The notes under the pieces: generated by a model
What the model was told of the DNA's origin: nothing
What the model saw: only the letters and a program-made list of their open reading frames with translations
Database searches by the model: none
Assembly (NCBI GenBank): GCA_030522415.1
Contig: CM060108.1
Location: 42,112,256 to 42,176,255, forward strand
Source of the DNA: Channallabes apus
Lineage: Eukaryota; Chordata; Actinopteri; Siluriformes; Clariidae
Direction: 5' to 3'
Length of the DNA: 64,000 nt
Program-made: the position numbers and the translations under genes
Shown here: in pieces, positions 14,020-27,182 of the stretch
Layout of the letters: each line of letters begins with the position of its first letter
Numbering within the stretch: position 1 is the first letter of the stretch

Positions 14020-14181
14020 GAGAGAGAGCAAGGGGCGAGGCAGAGAATGTGAGGGACGGACAGAACAAGTGTGAGAAAGACAGAGCGCTTTAGTTCTCCC
14101 CTAAGTGAAAGCAGAAAATCGTAGGAGCCTGTGTCTCTCTCTCTCTCTCTCTCTAAGTGTGTGTACTGTATGTGTGTGTGT

Positions 14182-14235
<54 letters not shown>

Positions 14236-17200
14236 CTGTATAAAGTGCATAAGTCAGCATAAGAAAGCTAATACCATGCCATGTTATGATTCTAATTAAT
14301 CCAGCAAAATGTAGATTTTTGAAGATTGTGAACTGCAATAAAATAGATAAAGTACAGGGACAAGTGTAGATCATCTATAGTAGGATTGTCCAATAGGAGG
14401 ATATGTGGACAAGAGTAGAGCCAGACAGATCAGCTATAGAGACAAGAGTACAACGAGAGACTTCAGCTGTAAAGACAAGAGTGAAATCAAAGACATCAGC
14501 TGTAGAGACAAGAGTACAATGAGAGACTTCAGCTATAGAGACAAGGGTACAATGAGAGACTTCAGCTGTAGCGACAAGAGTCCAACGAGAGACTTCAGCT
14601 GTAGAGACAAGAGTCCAATGAGAGACTTCAGCTGTAGAGACAAGAGTCCAATGAGAGACTTCAGCTGTAGAGACAAGAGTACAACGAGAGACATCAGCTG
14701 TAGAGACAAGAGTACAACGAGAGACATCAGCTGTAGAGACAAGAGTACAACGAGAGACTTCAGCTGTAGAGACAAGAGTACAACGAGAGACTTCAGCTGT
14801 AGAGACAAGAGTGAAATCAAAGACATCAGCTGTAGAGACAAGAGTACAATGAGAGACTTCAGCTGTAGAGACAAGGGTACAATGAGAGACTTCAGCTGTA
14901 GAGACAAGAGTCCAATGAGAGACTTCAGCTGTAGAGACAAGGGTACAATGAGAGACTTCAGCTGTAGAGACAAGGGTACAATGAGAGACTTCAGCTGTAG
15001 AGACAAGAGTCCAATGAGACACTTCAGCTGTAGAGACAAGAGTCCAATGAGACACTTCAGCTGTAGAGACAAGAGTCCAATGAGAGACTTCAGCTGTAGA
15101 GACAAGAGTCCAATGAGAGACTTCAGCTGTAGAGACAAGAGTCCAACGAGATAATTCAGCTGTAGAGACAAGAGTACAATGAAAGACATCAGCTGTAGAG
15201 ACAAGAGTACAATGAGAGACTTCAGCTGTAAAGACAAGAGTGAAATCAAAGACATCAGCTGTAGAGACAAGAGTACAACGAGAGACTTCAGCTGTAAAGA
15301 CAAGAGTGAAATCAAAGACATCAGCTGTAGAGACAAGAGTACAATGAGAGACTTCAGCTATAGAGACAAGGGTACAATGAGAGACTTCAGCTGTAGAGAC
15401 AAGAGTACAATGAGAGACTTCAGCTGTAGAGACAAGAGTGAAATCAAAGACATCAGCTGTAGAGACAAGGGTACAATGAGAGACTTCAGGTGTAGAGACA
15501 AGAGTACAATGAGAGACTTCAGCTGTAGAGACAAGGGTACAATGAGAGACTTCAGCTGTAGAGACAAGAGTCCAATGAGACACTTCAGCTGTAGAGACAA
15601 GAGTTGTCACGGTCCGTGCAGGCGCGGTGGATCCAAGCGCAGAGCGCGTGTGGAAAACAGCGCCGGTTATCCTGTGGTGAACTATGCGCTGATAGTTTTA
15701 TGAATGAAAGGAGGCGTGGCGCGAGCTTAGAGCAGAGCGTGCGGGAGGGAAGAGCCGGCGTACACTGAATGCAAGCCTGATCCGTGCAGAGTAATCGAGA
15801 GCATGAGCGTGCGTGGTTCAAAGCCGAGAATTCAAATACAGTCCGTGATCCTGAATCGTGGTCATGAAACGTGAGCGAGAGTCGATAACCGGAAATCCGA
15901 AAAGGCAGTAGTCCAAAACGTGAGACGTGAGCAAGGTCCGTGAAACAGAGCATGGGTCGATATCCAAATGTCAAGGCAGAGAAGAACGCTGGAAAATTGG
16001 GCATGAAGGCACACAATAATCTGGCGAGGGGTGGTGGTTTTAGAAAGAGTTATATAGAACCAGGTAATGAATGAAATGAAGAACAGGTGTGTTGAGCCGG
16101 TGAATGAGGCGGCAAAATGAAAGCAGTGGGCTGGAGTGTGGAACGGAGTCGCAGGTAATCATGGCTTGGCTTGAGGCGGGGGCGTGACCTGGCGTATCGT
16201 GACAGTACTCCCCCCCCTACGGACGCCACCTGGCGTTCTAGAAGATGCTTCCGGGTGAAGGTTATGGAAATCCGTGATGAGGGAGCGGTCCAGGATGAAT
16301 CTGGCAGGGACCCAGCTTCTCTCCTCAGGCCCGTAGCCTTCCCAGTCCACGAGGTACTGAAGGCCACGGCCTCTGCGGCGAGACTTAAGAAGTCTTCTGA
16401 CAGTAAAGGCTTCGCCGCCATCTATGAGCCGAGGTGGTGGGGGAGGGTGGGGCTGTGGTGCCAGAGGGCAAGGTACCAATCTGCGGATCTGGGAGACGTG
16501 GAAAGTGGGGTTGACTCGACGCATGGACAAAGGGAGGGCCAGTCTGACAGAACACGGGTTGATAATGCGTGAGATGGTGAATGGGCCAACGAACCTTGGC
16601 GAGAGTTTTCTGGAAGTTGTCTTGAGAGGCAGGTCCCGTGTGGACAGCATGACTCTTTGGCCGATCCGGTATTTGGGGGCCGCAGCACGATGGCGGTTTG
16701 CCTTACGCTGGAAGGTACTCACGGTTCGTCTCAGCTGAGCCCGAGCCCGTCGCCATGTGTTTTTACAGCGGCGGACGAAGGCTTGGGCTGACGGGACTGC
16801 AGTTTCCTCCTCCTGAGTGGGGAACAGTGGTGGTTGGTAACCAAGGCAGCATTGGAAAGGTGACATTCCGGTGGAGGAAGTGGTGAGTGTGTTATGGGCA
16901 TATTCCACCCAAGGAAGATAACGGCTCCATGAAGCTGCATCACGTGAGACCATGCATCTCAGGGATTTCTCAAGCTCTTGGTTGATGCGTTCAGTCTGAC
17001 CGTTACTCTGGGGGTGAAAACCTGAAGAAAGGCTGGGTGTGGCGCCAATAAGGGTGCAAAAGGCCTTCCAGAATTGCGCTGAGAATTGGGGTCCCCTGTC
17101 TGAGACTATGTCTACGGGTAATCCATGGAGCCGAAACACGTGGTGAATCATAAGTTCAGCTGTTTCTTTGGCCGATGGGAGTTTGGGTAACGGAATGAAG

Positions 17201-20200
17201 TGAGCTGATTTGGAGAAGCGGTCAACAACAGTGAGTATGCAGGTGTTATTGTTTGAGGAGGGTAATCCAGTGACGAAATCGAGGGCGATGTGAGACCAAG
17301 GGCGGTGGGGGATGGGGAGGGGTTTTAAAAGACCCTCAGGAGGATGGTTTAGAGTCTTGTTCCTGGTGCATGTGTCACAAGAGGCCACGAAGTTCTTGAC
17401 ATCCTCCATGATTGATGGCCACCAGAAGCGTTGCTGTAGTAGGGATAGGGTGCGGGTTGCCCCTGGGTGGCAGGCTAATCTTGAGCTGTGGCCCCAGTCC
17501 AGTACTTGTGGGCGGATGGCAGCTGGGACAAAGAGCCGTCCCAGAGGAACGTTACTAGGGCCTGGCTCCTGTTCGAGGGACTGCAAGACCTGGTTCTCCA
17601 CTTCCAGACGGGTGGTGGCCACGAGGCATTGAGGTGGTAGGATGGTGTCCAGGGTTGGGGTTTCCCGAGGAGTGGGGAACTGTCGCGAGAGAGCGTCAGG
17701 TTTAGCATTCTTGGAACCTGGGCGATAGGATAATGTGAAATTAAATCTAGAAAAAAATAGTGACCAGCGTGCCTGACGTGAGTTGAGTCTTTTGGCTGAC
17801 TTGAGATATTCTAGGTTTCTGTGGTCTGTCCATACGAGGAATGGGAGGTCAGCTCCATCCAGCCAGTGTCTCCACTCCTCGAGGGCAAGTTTGACTGCAA
17901 GAAGTTCACGGTCTCCAATGTCATAGTTGCGCTCCGGGGGCGTGAGTCGACGAGAAAAGAAGGCACAGGGATGAAGCTTGTTATCCGTTAGGGACCTTTG
18001 AGAGAGAACAGCTCCGACTCCGGTTTCAGACGCGTCCACCTCTACGATGAATTGAAGGGAGGAGTCTGGAAAGACAAGAATGGGTGCTGTGGTGAAACGA
18101 TGCTTGAGGTCATTGAATGCTTTCTCCGCTGCGGTGCTCCACCGGAAGGGAGTCTTTGTGGAGGTGAGTGATGTAAGCGGAGTTGCCACTGTGCTATAAC
18201 TTCTAATGAAGCGCCTGTAGAAGTTAGCGAAGCCCAGAAAGCGTTGGAGTTCTCGTCTAGATGATGGTGGTGGCCAGTCAGTGACCGCTTTTACTTTAGT
18301 TGGATCCATCTGAATGCCTGATGGGGAGATGAGGTAGCCTAAGAATGATGTGGATTCTTGGTGAAATTCACATTTTTCGGCTTTGACATACAGTTTGTTC
18401 TCCAGCAGGCGTTGCAGGACTTGACGTACATGTGCTCTGTGTTCCTTTAGTGAACGGGAGAAAATCAGGATGTCATCAAGGTAGGCAAAAACAAAGATGT
18501 TTAGGAAGTCTCGAAGGACATCGTTGATCAGAGTTTGAAAAACTGCTGGGGCGTTGGTTAGGCCAAAAGGAACTACCAGATACTCATAGTGGCCAGTGGG
18601 AGTGTTGAAGGCTGTCTTCCACTCGTCACCTTCCCTGATCCGGACTAAATGGTAAGCATTCCTCAGGTCCAGTTTCGTAAAAAGGCGGGCATCTTGCAGT
18701 AGCTCAAAGGCTGTGGACATCAAGGGGAGCGGGTATCGATTCTTGACCGTGATTTCATTGAGTCCTCTGTAATCTATGCAGGGCCTAAGGGACTTGTCTT
18801 TTTTCTCTACAAAAAAAATCCAGCACCGGCTGGGGAAGAGGAAGGGCGAATGATGCCCGCGGTTAGGGATTCAGAAATGTAGAGTTCCATTGCCTCTCTT
18901 TCAGGGCGTGATAGGGCATAGAGGCGTCCCTTTGGGGGCGAGGTGCCGGGGAGGAGGTCAATGGTGCAATCGTAGGGGCGGTGGGGAGGGAGCGAGATGG
19001 CACGTGATTTACTAAAGACCTGTTTCAGATCATGATATTCAGCCGGGACCTTGGACAAGCTGGGGATCTCTTCTTGAGACGTGGTTAGTTCATTTCTTGG
19101 AGATGCAGAATGAAGACAGGAAGACAAACAGGCAGGGCTCCATTCAAGGACATTTTTCCTAGTCCAGTCAATGTGAGGGTTATGTTGCTTTAACCATGGG
19201 AGGCCAAGGACGACTGGTGCATGGGGGCTCTTGATAATTAAGAGGGAGATATTTTCGGCATGGTTCCCTGAGAATTGAAGTGTGAGTGGGGCTGAGCGGT
19301 GTGTAATTGGGGGAAGTTTGCTGCCATCTAGTGCCTGGACATGGAAGGGTCGACTAAGTGGAACAGAAGGAATCTTAAGCTTAGCAATCGTGGAGGCAGC
19401 TATCAGGTTTTGATCTGCCCCGGAGTCTACGAGGGCGTTCAGGACATAGGGCTGGTTATCGTAGGTCAGAGTTACAGAGAACAATGGTCGTCGGTCTGGG
19501 AATGAGCTGAGTGCTGGGGTCCCCTGTACTCCCAGAATTACTGGGGGCCCTGAAACTTTTAATGGGCAGGTTCGTACTAGATGGCCTGCTTGGCCACAGT
19601 AGAAGCAAGAGCCCTCGTCGCGACGTCGCTGACGTTCCTTTAACGAGATACGAGTACGACCAATCTGCATGGGCTCATGTGGGGTTTCAAGTGTTGGCAT
19701 GGTGACGATTGAGGCTGGTGGTTGGTTACGAGCTGTGGATCTGGACCACTGATGGTCCACCTGATAGTGGGCATGTTTGCGAACGTCGATACGTGTTGCA
19801 AGGTCCATGAGCTCTTGGATCGTGGAGGGAAGCTCTCGAGCTGCCAATTCATCCATAATCGAATCAGCCAGTCCATGGAGAAAAGCGTCGAAGAGCGCCT
19901 GATCATCCCAGCCACAAGAGGGGGCTAGGGTCCTGAAATCTATGGTGTAATCATGTACAGAGCGGGATCCTTGGCTTAACTTGAGTAATTGGCTTGCCGC
20001 CTGGCGTCCTGAAAATGAGTGGTCAAACACCCTCCTCATTTCAGAGGTGAATGCCCAGTAGGTGGCGCAGCAGGGGACCTGGGCGTCCCATAGCGATGTC
20101 CCCCACTCCCTTGCTCTTCCAGTAAGGAGGGTTATAATGTACGCTACCTTAGACCGTTCTGTGGGGAAGGACGAAGCTTGCAATTCCAGTACAAGAGAGC

Positions 20201-23200
20201 ATTGAGACAGGAATGAACGGCAGGTGAGTGGATCACCGTCATACGTGGGCGGCGCAGGGAGGCGTGGCTCTTGGCGTGTGGTGGGCGCTAGTGGTACTTC
20301 AGAAGCGGGAGATGGAATAAGATGCAGCTGTTTAATCTGATCAGTGAGAGATGTCAGCGTTTGCGTGACAGTGCTAAGCGTAGTCATGATGTGTTGAATA
20401 TCCTGCTGATGAGAGCCTAAAAGCGTGCCTTGGTTACGTAGCGCCGTTTCCAGGCGTGCGATATCTGCTGGATCCATAAAGGGCCAGATTATACTGTCAC
20501 GGTCCGTGCAGGCGCGGTGGATCCAAGCGCAGAGCGCGTGTGGAAAACAGCGCCGGTTATCCTGTGGTGAACTATGCGCTGATAGTTTTATGAATGAAAG
20601 GAGGCGTGGCGCGAGCTTAGAGCAGAGCGTGCGGGAGGGAAGAGCCGGCGTACACTGAATGCAAGCCTGATCCGTGCAGAGTAATCGAGAGCATGAGCGT
20701 GCGTGGTTCAAAGCCGAGAATTCAAATACAGTCCGTGATCCTGAATCGTGGTCATGAAACGTGAGCGAGAGTCGATAACCGGAAATCCGAAAAGGCAGTA
20801 GTCCAAAACGTGAGACGTGAGCAAGGTCCGTGAAACAGAGCATGGGTCGATATCCAAATGTCAAGGCAGAGAAGAACGCTGGAAAATTGGGCATGAAGGC
20901 ACACAATAATCTGGCGAGGGGTGGTGGTTTTAGAAAGAGTTATATAGAACCAGGTAATGAATGAAATGAAGAACAGGTGTGTTGAGCCGGTGAATGAGGC
21001 GGCAAAATGAAAGCAGTGGGCTGGAGTGTGGAACGGAGTCGCAGGTAATCATGGCTTGGCTTGAGGCGGGGGCGTGACCTGGCGTATCGTGACAAGAGTC
21101 CAATGAGACACTTCAGCTGTAGAGACAAGAGTCCAATGAGAGACTTCAGCTGTAGAGACAAGAGTCCAACGAGATAATTCAGCTGTAGAGACAAGAGTAC
21201 AATGAAAGACATCAGCTGTAGAGACAAAAGTACAATGAGAGACTTCAGCTGTAGAGACAAGGGGACAATGAGAGACTTCAGCTGTGGAGACAAGAGTCCA
21301 ATGAGAGACTTCAGCTGTGGAGACAAGAGTCCAATGAGAGACTTCAGGTGTGGAGACAAGAGTCCAATGAGAGACTTCAGCTGTACAGACAAGGGGACAA
21401 TGAGAGACTTCAGCTGTAGAGACAAGAGTCCAATGAGAGACTTCAGCTGTAGAGACAAGAGTACAATGAGAGACGTCAGCTGTAGAGATGAGAGAACAAC
21501 GAGAGACTTCAGCTGTAGAGACAAGAGTCCAATGAGAGACATCAGCTGTAGAGACAAGAGTCCAACGAGAGACATCAGCTGTAGAGACAAGAGTCCAACG
21601 AGAGAATTCAGCTGTAGAGACAAGAGTCCAATGAGAGACTTCAGCTGTAGAGACAAAAGTACAATGAGAGACTTCAGCTGTAGAGACAAGAGTACAATGA
21701 GAGACTTCAGCTGTGGAGACAAGAGTACAATGAGAGACTTCAGCTGTGGAGACAAGGGGACAATGAGAGACTTCAGCTGTGGAGACAAGAGGACAATGAG
21801 GGACTTCAGCTGTGGAGACAAGAGTCCAATGAGAGACTTCAGCTGTAGAGACAAGAGTCCAATGAGAGACTTCAGCTGTAGAGACAAGAGTCTAACGAGA
21901 GACTTCACCTGTAGAGACAAGAGTACAATCAAAGACATCAGCTGTAGAGACAAAAGTACAATGAGAGACTTCAGCTGTAGAGATGAGAGAACAACGAGAG
22001 ACTTCAGCTGTAGAGACAAGAGTCCAATGAGAGACATCAACTGTAGAGACAAGAGTCCAATCAAGACATTAGCTGTAGAGACAAGAGTCCAGTGAGAGAC
22101 AACAGCTGTAGAGACAAGAGTCCAATGAGAGACTTCAGCTGTAGAGACAAGGGGACAATGAGAGACTTCAGCTGTGGAGACAAGGGGACAATGAGAGACT
22201 TCAGCTGTAGAGACAAAAGTACAATCAAAGACATCAGCTGTAGAGACAAGAGTGCAATAAGACACTTCAGTTGTAGAGACACAAGTCCAATGACAGACTT
22301 CAGCCGTAGAGATAAGAGTGATATACAAGTAGTGATAGGAATAGAACTTAAATGAGATCAGCCATATGGACAGGAGAACGATTGAACAGAGATCAGCTAT
22401 TGGAACAGCAGTACAATAAGAGACATCAGGAGTGCAACTAGAGACCGGAATACAATGTGAGAGATCGCCTATACAGGACAGTATTCCAGTGAAGAAAAGA
22501 CCACCTGTTGTGACAGGATTACCATTAGAGAGATCAGCTATAGGTGCAGGAATGATATTAAAGAAAGATTAGCTATAGGGACGAGAGTACACTAAAAGAG
22601 ACCAGCTGTAGTGACAGGAGTACAATGAGAGAGACTATAGGAACATGCATACAGTGGAAAAGATCAGATAGGAGTACAATTAAAATAAGGAGCTGAAGAG
22701 GAAGGAGTACCATGATATAGAGAGAGATCAGCTATAGGATCAGGGGTACTATTAAAGAGATCAACCATAGTGAGACAGGAATAGATCAGGTGAGCTGGAT
22801 AGGGGTACAATTAGAGAGAGAAAAGCTGTAGGGGTAGAGTAGGGGTACAGTACAACTAGAGAGAGAAAAGCTGTAGGGGTAGAGTATGGGTACAGTACAA
22901 TTAGAGAGAGAAAAGCTGTAGGGGTACAGTAGGGGTACAGTACAATTAGAGAGACCAGCAGTAAAGATAAGAATACAATATAAGATATTTGCTATACATG
23001 ACAGGAGCACAATGTGAGAGTTCAGCTATAGGGTCAAGAGTGAAAAGCGAGAGAAGCTATACTGTACATGATAGTGGTCGAGTGAGAGAAATTGGGAGAG
23101 GAGCACAGTTAGTAATATAGGGACAGGGATACAGTGAGAACAGAGAGATCAGCTATAGAGAGACTAGTAGAAGTTGACGTCAGCCATACTGTAACAGCAG

Positions 23201-26200
23201 ATGTAAAATCAGGCCAGTGTTAAACCTGGCTGTGACACGAAACAGCAGTCGACTGCCCAGAATGTTTTCCTATTCAGTTACAGATATTTTCTGGTGGCAG
23301 GAGGAGAAGCACTCGCTTAAGATTTAAAATGCTGGTATATTTATAGTGGCTGTATTTTGACTTTCTATTCTTAGTTTTCCAATGTCTGCCATTTTTCTAC
23401 TTTCTAACGCCCCCTTGTTTTAACACCATAATCATACCATACAGGAAGTCCTGTGAAAAAGGGCATGCTTCTTGACAATCTCTTCTATTATTGGGCACTT
23501 CTACTGTATACTCCAAAGTATTCATTTCTGCTTGTGAATGAGGCATTAAAGCATGGCACATGGTAACAATAATATGCTTAAAATGATTGCTTTGTGACAC
23601 AAAGAGAAAATGCCCACTTATTTTAGATACTGCATGTATTTTGTATTAAAAATAATATAAATGGAGGTGCGCAGTGGGGAGTTGTCTGATAGACCAAAAG
23701 CAGGATTCTGAGCCAACATTGGGCAAATAACTGAGGATTAGAAAAAGTTGGTCTTGGTCTTTTGGTGAGTTAGTGCCTGATGTAGCCATACATACTTCTG
23801 CTGTTGGAGTCTGTCCACATCAGTGTCTACTGTAGAATATGATGCTTTTCTGATCACCACAGCTGTAAAGGGTGATCACTTGAGGTGCTGTAGCCTTCTT
23901 TTTACAATCTAAATAAACTGAATGAGCTCAGCACCTGGACCATCATGCAGAGATTGATTATGGACTGCAATATTAACATTTTTTTTTGCAGAAACCTGGT
24001 TCTATGCACTGCAAATTATCTGACACTTGCCATGATTTAAAATCTGACTTTCAGACATGATAGATAATTTGCCTTGTTTTAAAAATTACTTACTTGTTTT
24101 TAATACTTGATTTTATATCATAATCTTAAACTGAGCATGAGTATATCATTTTGTCTTTATTAGTCCAGAACTCCTAAATTGGATAGAATAGCTCTTAAAA
24201 TAAGCTAAATTAGTTATTTCACCAGACGTCTCACAAAATAAAACTTCTTTTAAGATTCTTTGACAAACTCAAAGATTTGTTTGCTCAGTTTGCTTGATTT
24301 AAAAATCTTATTTCAAGATTTCTTACCAAGTAAAATTTACTTGCTGCATGGACAGATAATTTCACTAGTTTTAGGTAATTTTTTTTATCAAATGTAGTAA
24401 TTGTTTCTTATTTTTAGACTAACAATTTTTGCAGTGTGGGATCCTAAACAGTGTGTTGAAGCTAGAGAGATGCATCATTTTCAGGACTGAAAGAGAAGCA
24501 GCATGCACAGATAATACACAGATAGAGGCTTGTGGAATTATGTGAACAAAACATGGGACACTTTCTGTCACTGGTGTGTGGCTCAGGTGATCTATGCTCA
24601 AAGCAGAGCTTCAAGTTGGTATCAAAACGTTTTGAGATTAGCTCTATTTAAAAGCTCTGTTTTTTCACCATACAGTATGTCTTCCCTTAGAAACCTTAAA
24701 ACCTGGCAGTAGAATCCGCTATTGATGGTCTGGGGATGAATTCTCAATGCACAATGCCGTGAATGCCAAAAAAAAAGCACGATGAGCATGCACTTTGTCA
24801 AGCTGCAGACCTGCCTCGCCCTTTCTTGGTCCTGGAGAGGATGGCCTATTCCACTGTGAAGACGGTTGCTTCGTCTCAGAGTCGTACAGTACCCATACAC
24901 CCACGCTTTGTAATGATCCTCAACATGAAGGATCCACCACACGCTGATGGCAGACTTCTAAAGAATGTTTCTTCTGCTCCTGGATCAGTTGCCAGGAGAC
25001 TCGGCAGCAACACGGCTCATGTCCAAATCACACATGAGTATTGCCTGGATTATTCCATATGACACACCAACAATGGCAGCAATTTTCTAGATTGTTTTCT
25101 GACAATCATCATTTACAAGTTGTGGTGGTTTTGAAATGTTCAGAGGGTGAGCTTGTTGAAGTTCTTTGTGATTCAACGATGTTCTCTCGTTGTCTTCTAG
25201 TGTTGTTCTTCCACTCTTGAAGTGCGCATGCCACTTAAAACATCATGGACGACTCATTGTAGCATTGCCATAAACTTGTTAAATTATGTCAAACATCTCA
25301 GGATCAGGTTTTATACAGCATTACCAAGTTTGCAGATGACACCATGGTGGTAAGCTAATCAGCGACAACAATAAGATCGTTTACAGGAAGGAGATTCAGC
25401 TCCTAATGGCATGGTTTGAGCACAATAGGCTGGAACTCATCATAAAGAAGACGCCAAGAGATGACAATCGCACTCAGCATTAAGCTGCTTTGGAGTCCAC
25501 ATCTCTGAGGACCTCAGTTCATCTCTTAAAACGCACATCCTACTCCATTTGTTGTTAACTTTTTTTTGTTTTTTTGTTGTGTTGTTTTGTCTTGTCAGCT
25601 CGGTCACTAAATCAAATTCCTTGTACTTGCAAGCGTACTTGGCAATAAAACTCTGATTCTGTTTCTGATTAACACTGGAGATCTGCAGACTCAGCTTGGT
25701 ACGTGAGCTTGGTTACAAATTGCTCTCAGCTGTCACCCTGACTTAAAGACGCTGCAAGAGGAGACAGAAGTGTGGTACAGTAAGTGAGGAGGCCTGTGTA
25801 CTGTACTAGTCTGAGTCCAAGTACTGGAGAAACAGATGCGTCTTGAGTCGTCGTTTAAAGATGGTCAAAGTCTCTGCAGTACGAACATCTAGAGGAAGTT
25901 CATTCCACCACCTAGGTGCCAGAACAGAAAAGAGTCTGGATGAATGCCGCCCTCGATCCCTGAGAGATGGTGGGATGAGGCGAGCAGTGCTGGAGGATCG
26001 GAGGGAACGTGGTGCAGTGCGTGGTGTGATTAGAGCAGAGAGGTAAGTAAGTGGGTGCTGGGCCACATACATGTGTATGTAGTCTGGACCACATCAGACT
26101 ACATACTTTAGACCCACACAGAGTTATATAAGAGGTGTGTTTTCCTTTCCACATCTATCCGGCTGTTTACTAGAAAGTATTTTATCACTTATTACTTACT

Positions 26201-27108
26201 TATAAATACTTCATTACTATCTGTCGAGTAGGGTGGAAGTAGAGGTTCTCAGATAATCATCAGACTGAATGATTTGATGTCGAATTTGATGTTTACAACC
26301 CAAATTGCCGAATGATTTCAACATTTTCGGGGGATAAACTCGTTGAAGGTCTTCCTGAGCTCTCGTCGTCTTTCAACGATGTTCTTCTCCTCTTGACGTG
26401 CGTGCCACTCAAAACACCTTGAAGGACTCATTGCAGCATTGACATGAAACTTGCTGAATCAAGTCATTTCAGCAGACGTGGCAGCACACACGGTCAGAAT
26501 AGCATCATTAGCACAGCTCCCGGTGTACACAGGATGATGTCTTTTGGCACACTGACTTATGAAGGTCAGTGATCCCTGTGGCTGCGCTTGCAGCTTAATG
26601 CTGCCCTCTGTTGGCGTGTATAGAAATTGTGCAAATATTTTTTTGCGATTCTAGAGAACATGTATGGAGGAAACTTCTGCTCATTAGTTGCATTGTTGTT
26701 TTCTGTCAACTCCAGTGAATAGCAATTTTTTAAAATACACAAATCAGAATATCCAGAACCAACAACCGTGGTAATTCCTGACTGACAGGACTAAAATTAC
26801 AATTTTATTATTTAGCTGGAACAATTTGGTGTTCTTAGGGACACAAATCCAACCTAAATATGTGGAATTGTTTTCAGGATTAGAGATGTGCGATGGGTGT
26901 AAGTGTGATTCACAGTTCCGTGGTTATAAACTGAAGTGTTATGCCGTACCTCCGTGCGCTGGGACAGGAGATCCACGCAGTGTCTCAACACTGAGCTCGT
27001 CTCACTGCATAGCTCACATATCTCTCTGGCCTTGAGGAGCTTAGGACCTGTTATACATACACACACACACACACATACACATACACACACACACACATAC
27101 ACATACAC

Positions 27109-27182
<74 letters not shown>

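Larger units (their letters stand above)
15605..21094 (-). mobile_element. Ty3/gypsy chromodomain LTR retrotransposon, nearly complete
   Basis: A 5,490-bp element on the minus strand, the same sense as osbpl1a. The 600-bp LTRs (20495-21094 is 5', 15605-16204 is 3') start TGTCA, end TGACA and look identical by eye. A 5-bp duplication agagt flanks it (15600-15604 and 21095-21099). A polypurine tract (eight G on the coding strand) abuts the 3' LTR. It encodes Gag with a CCHC knuckle, aspartic protease, RT, RNase H, integrase and a C-terminal chromodomain, the order of a chromovirus. The only break noticed is a one-base frame change in a homopolymer at 18811-18818 within RT. The insertion is young and sits inside the 33-bp minisatellite. 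Confidence 0.96.

Noticed and set aside
14375..15703. Very long ORFs (up to 411 codons) on both strands in the minisatellite, and the 462-codon ORF at 20940-22328
   Set aside because: They are produced by a 33-bp unit lacking stops in several frames and run into LTR sequence; no gene structure or known domain supports them.
15585..16016. LTR ORF beginning MCAFMPNF, upstream of and in frame with gag
   Set aside because: It lies within both LTRs. The Gag-like protein more naturally starts at the ATG at 20477, just after the LTR; upstream codons show no domain.
16171..17632. Plus-strand ORFs opposite the gypsy pol
   Set aside because: Antisense shadows of the integrase and chromodomain frame.
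14405..22340. Regular repeats resembling a CRISPR array
   Set aside because: Units are head-to-tail without unique spacers, and the sequence is eukaryotic.
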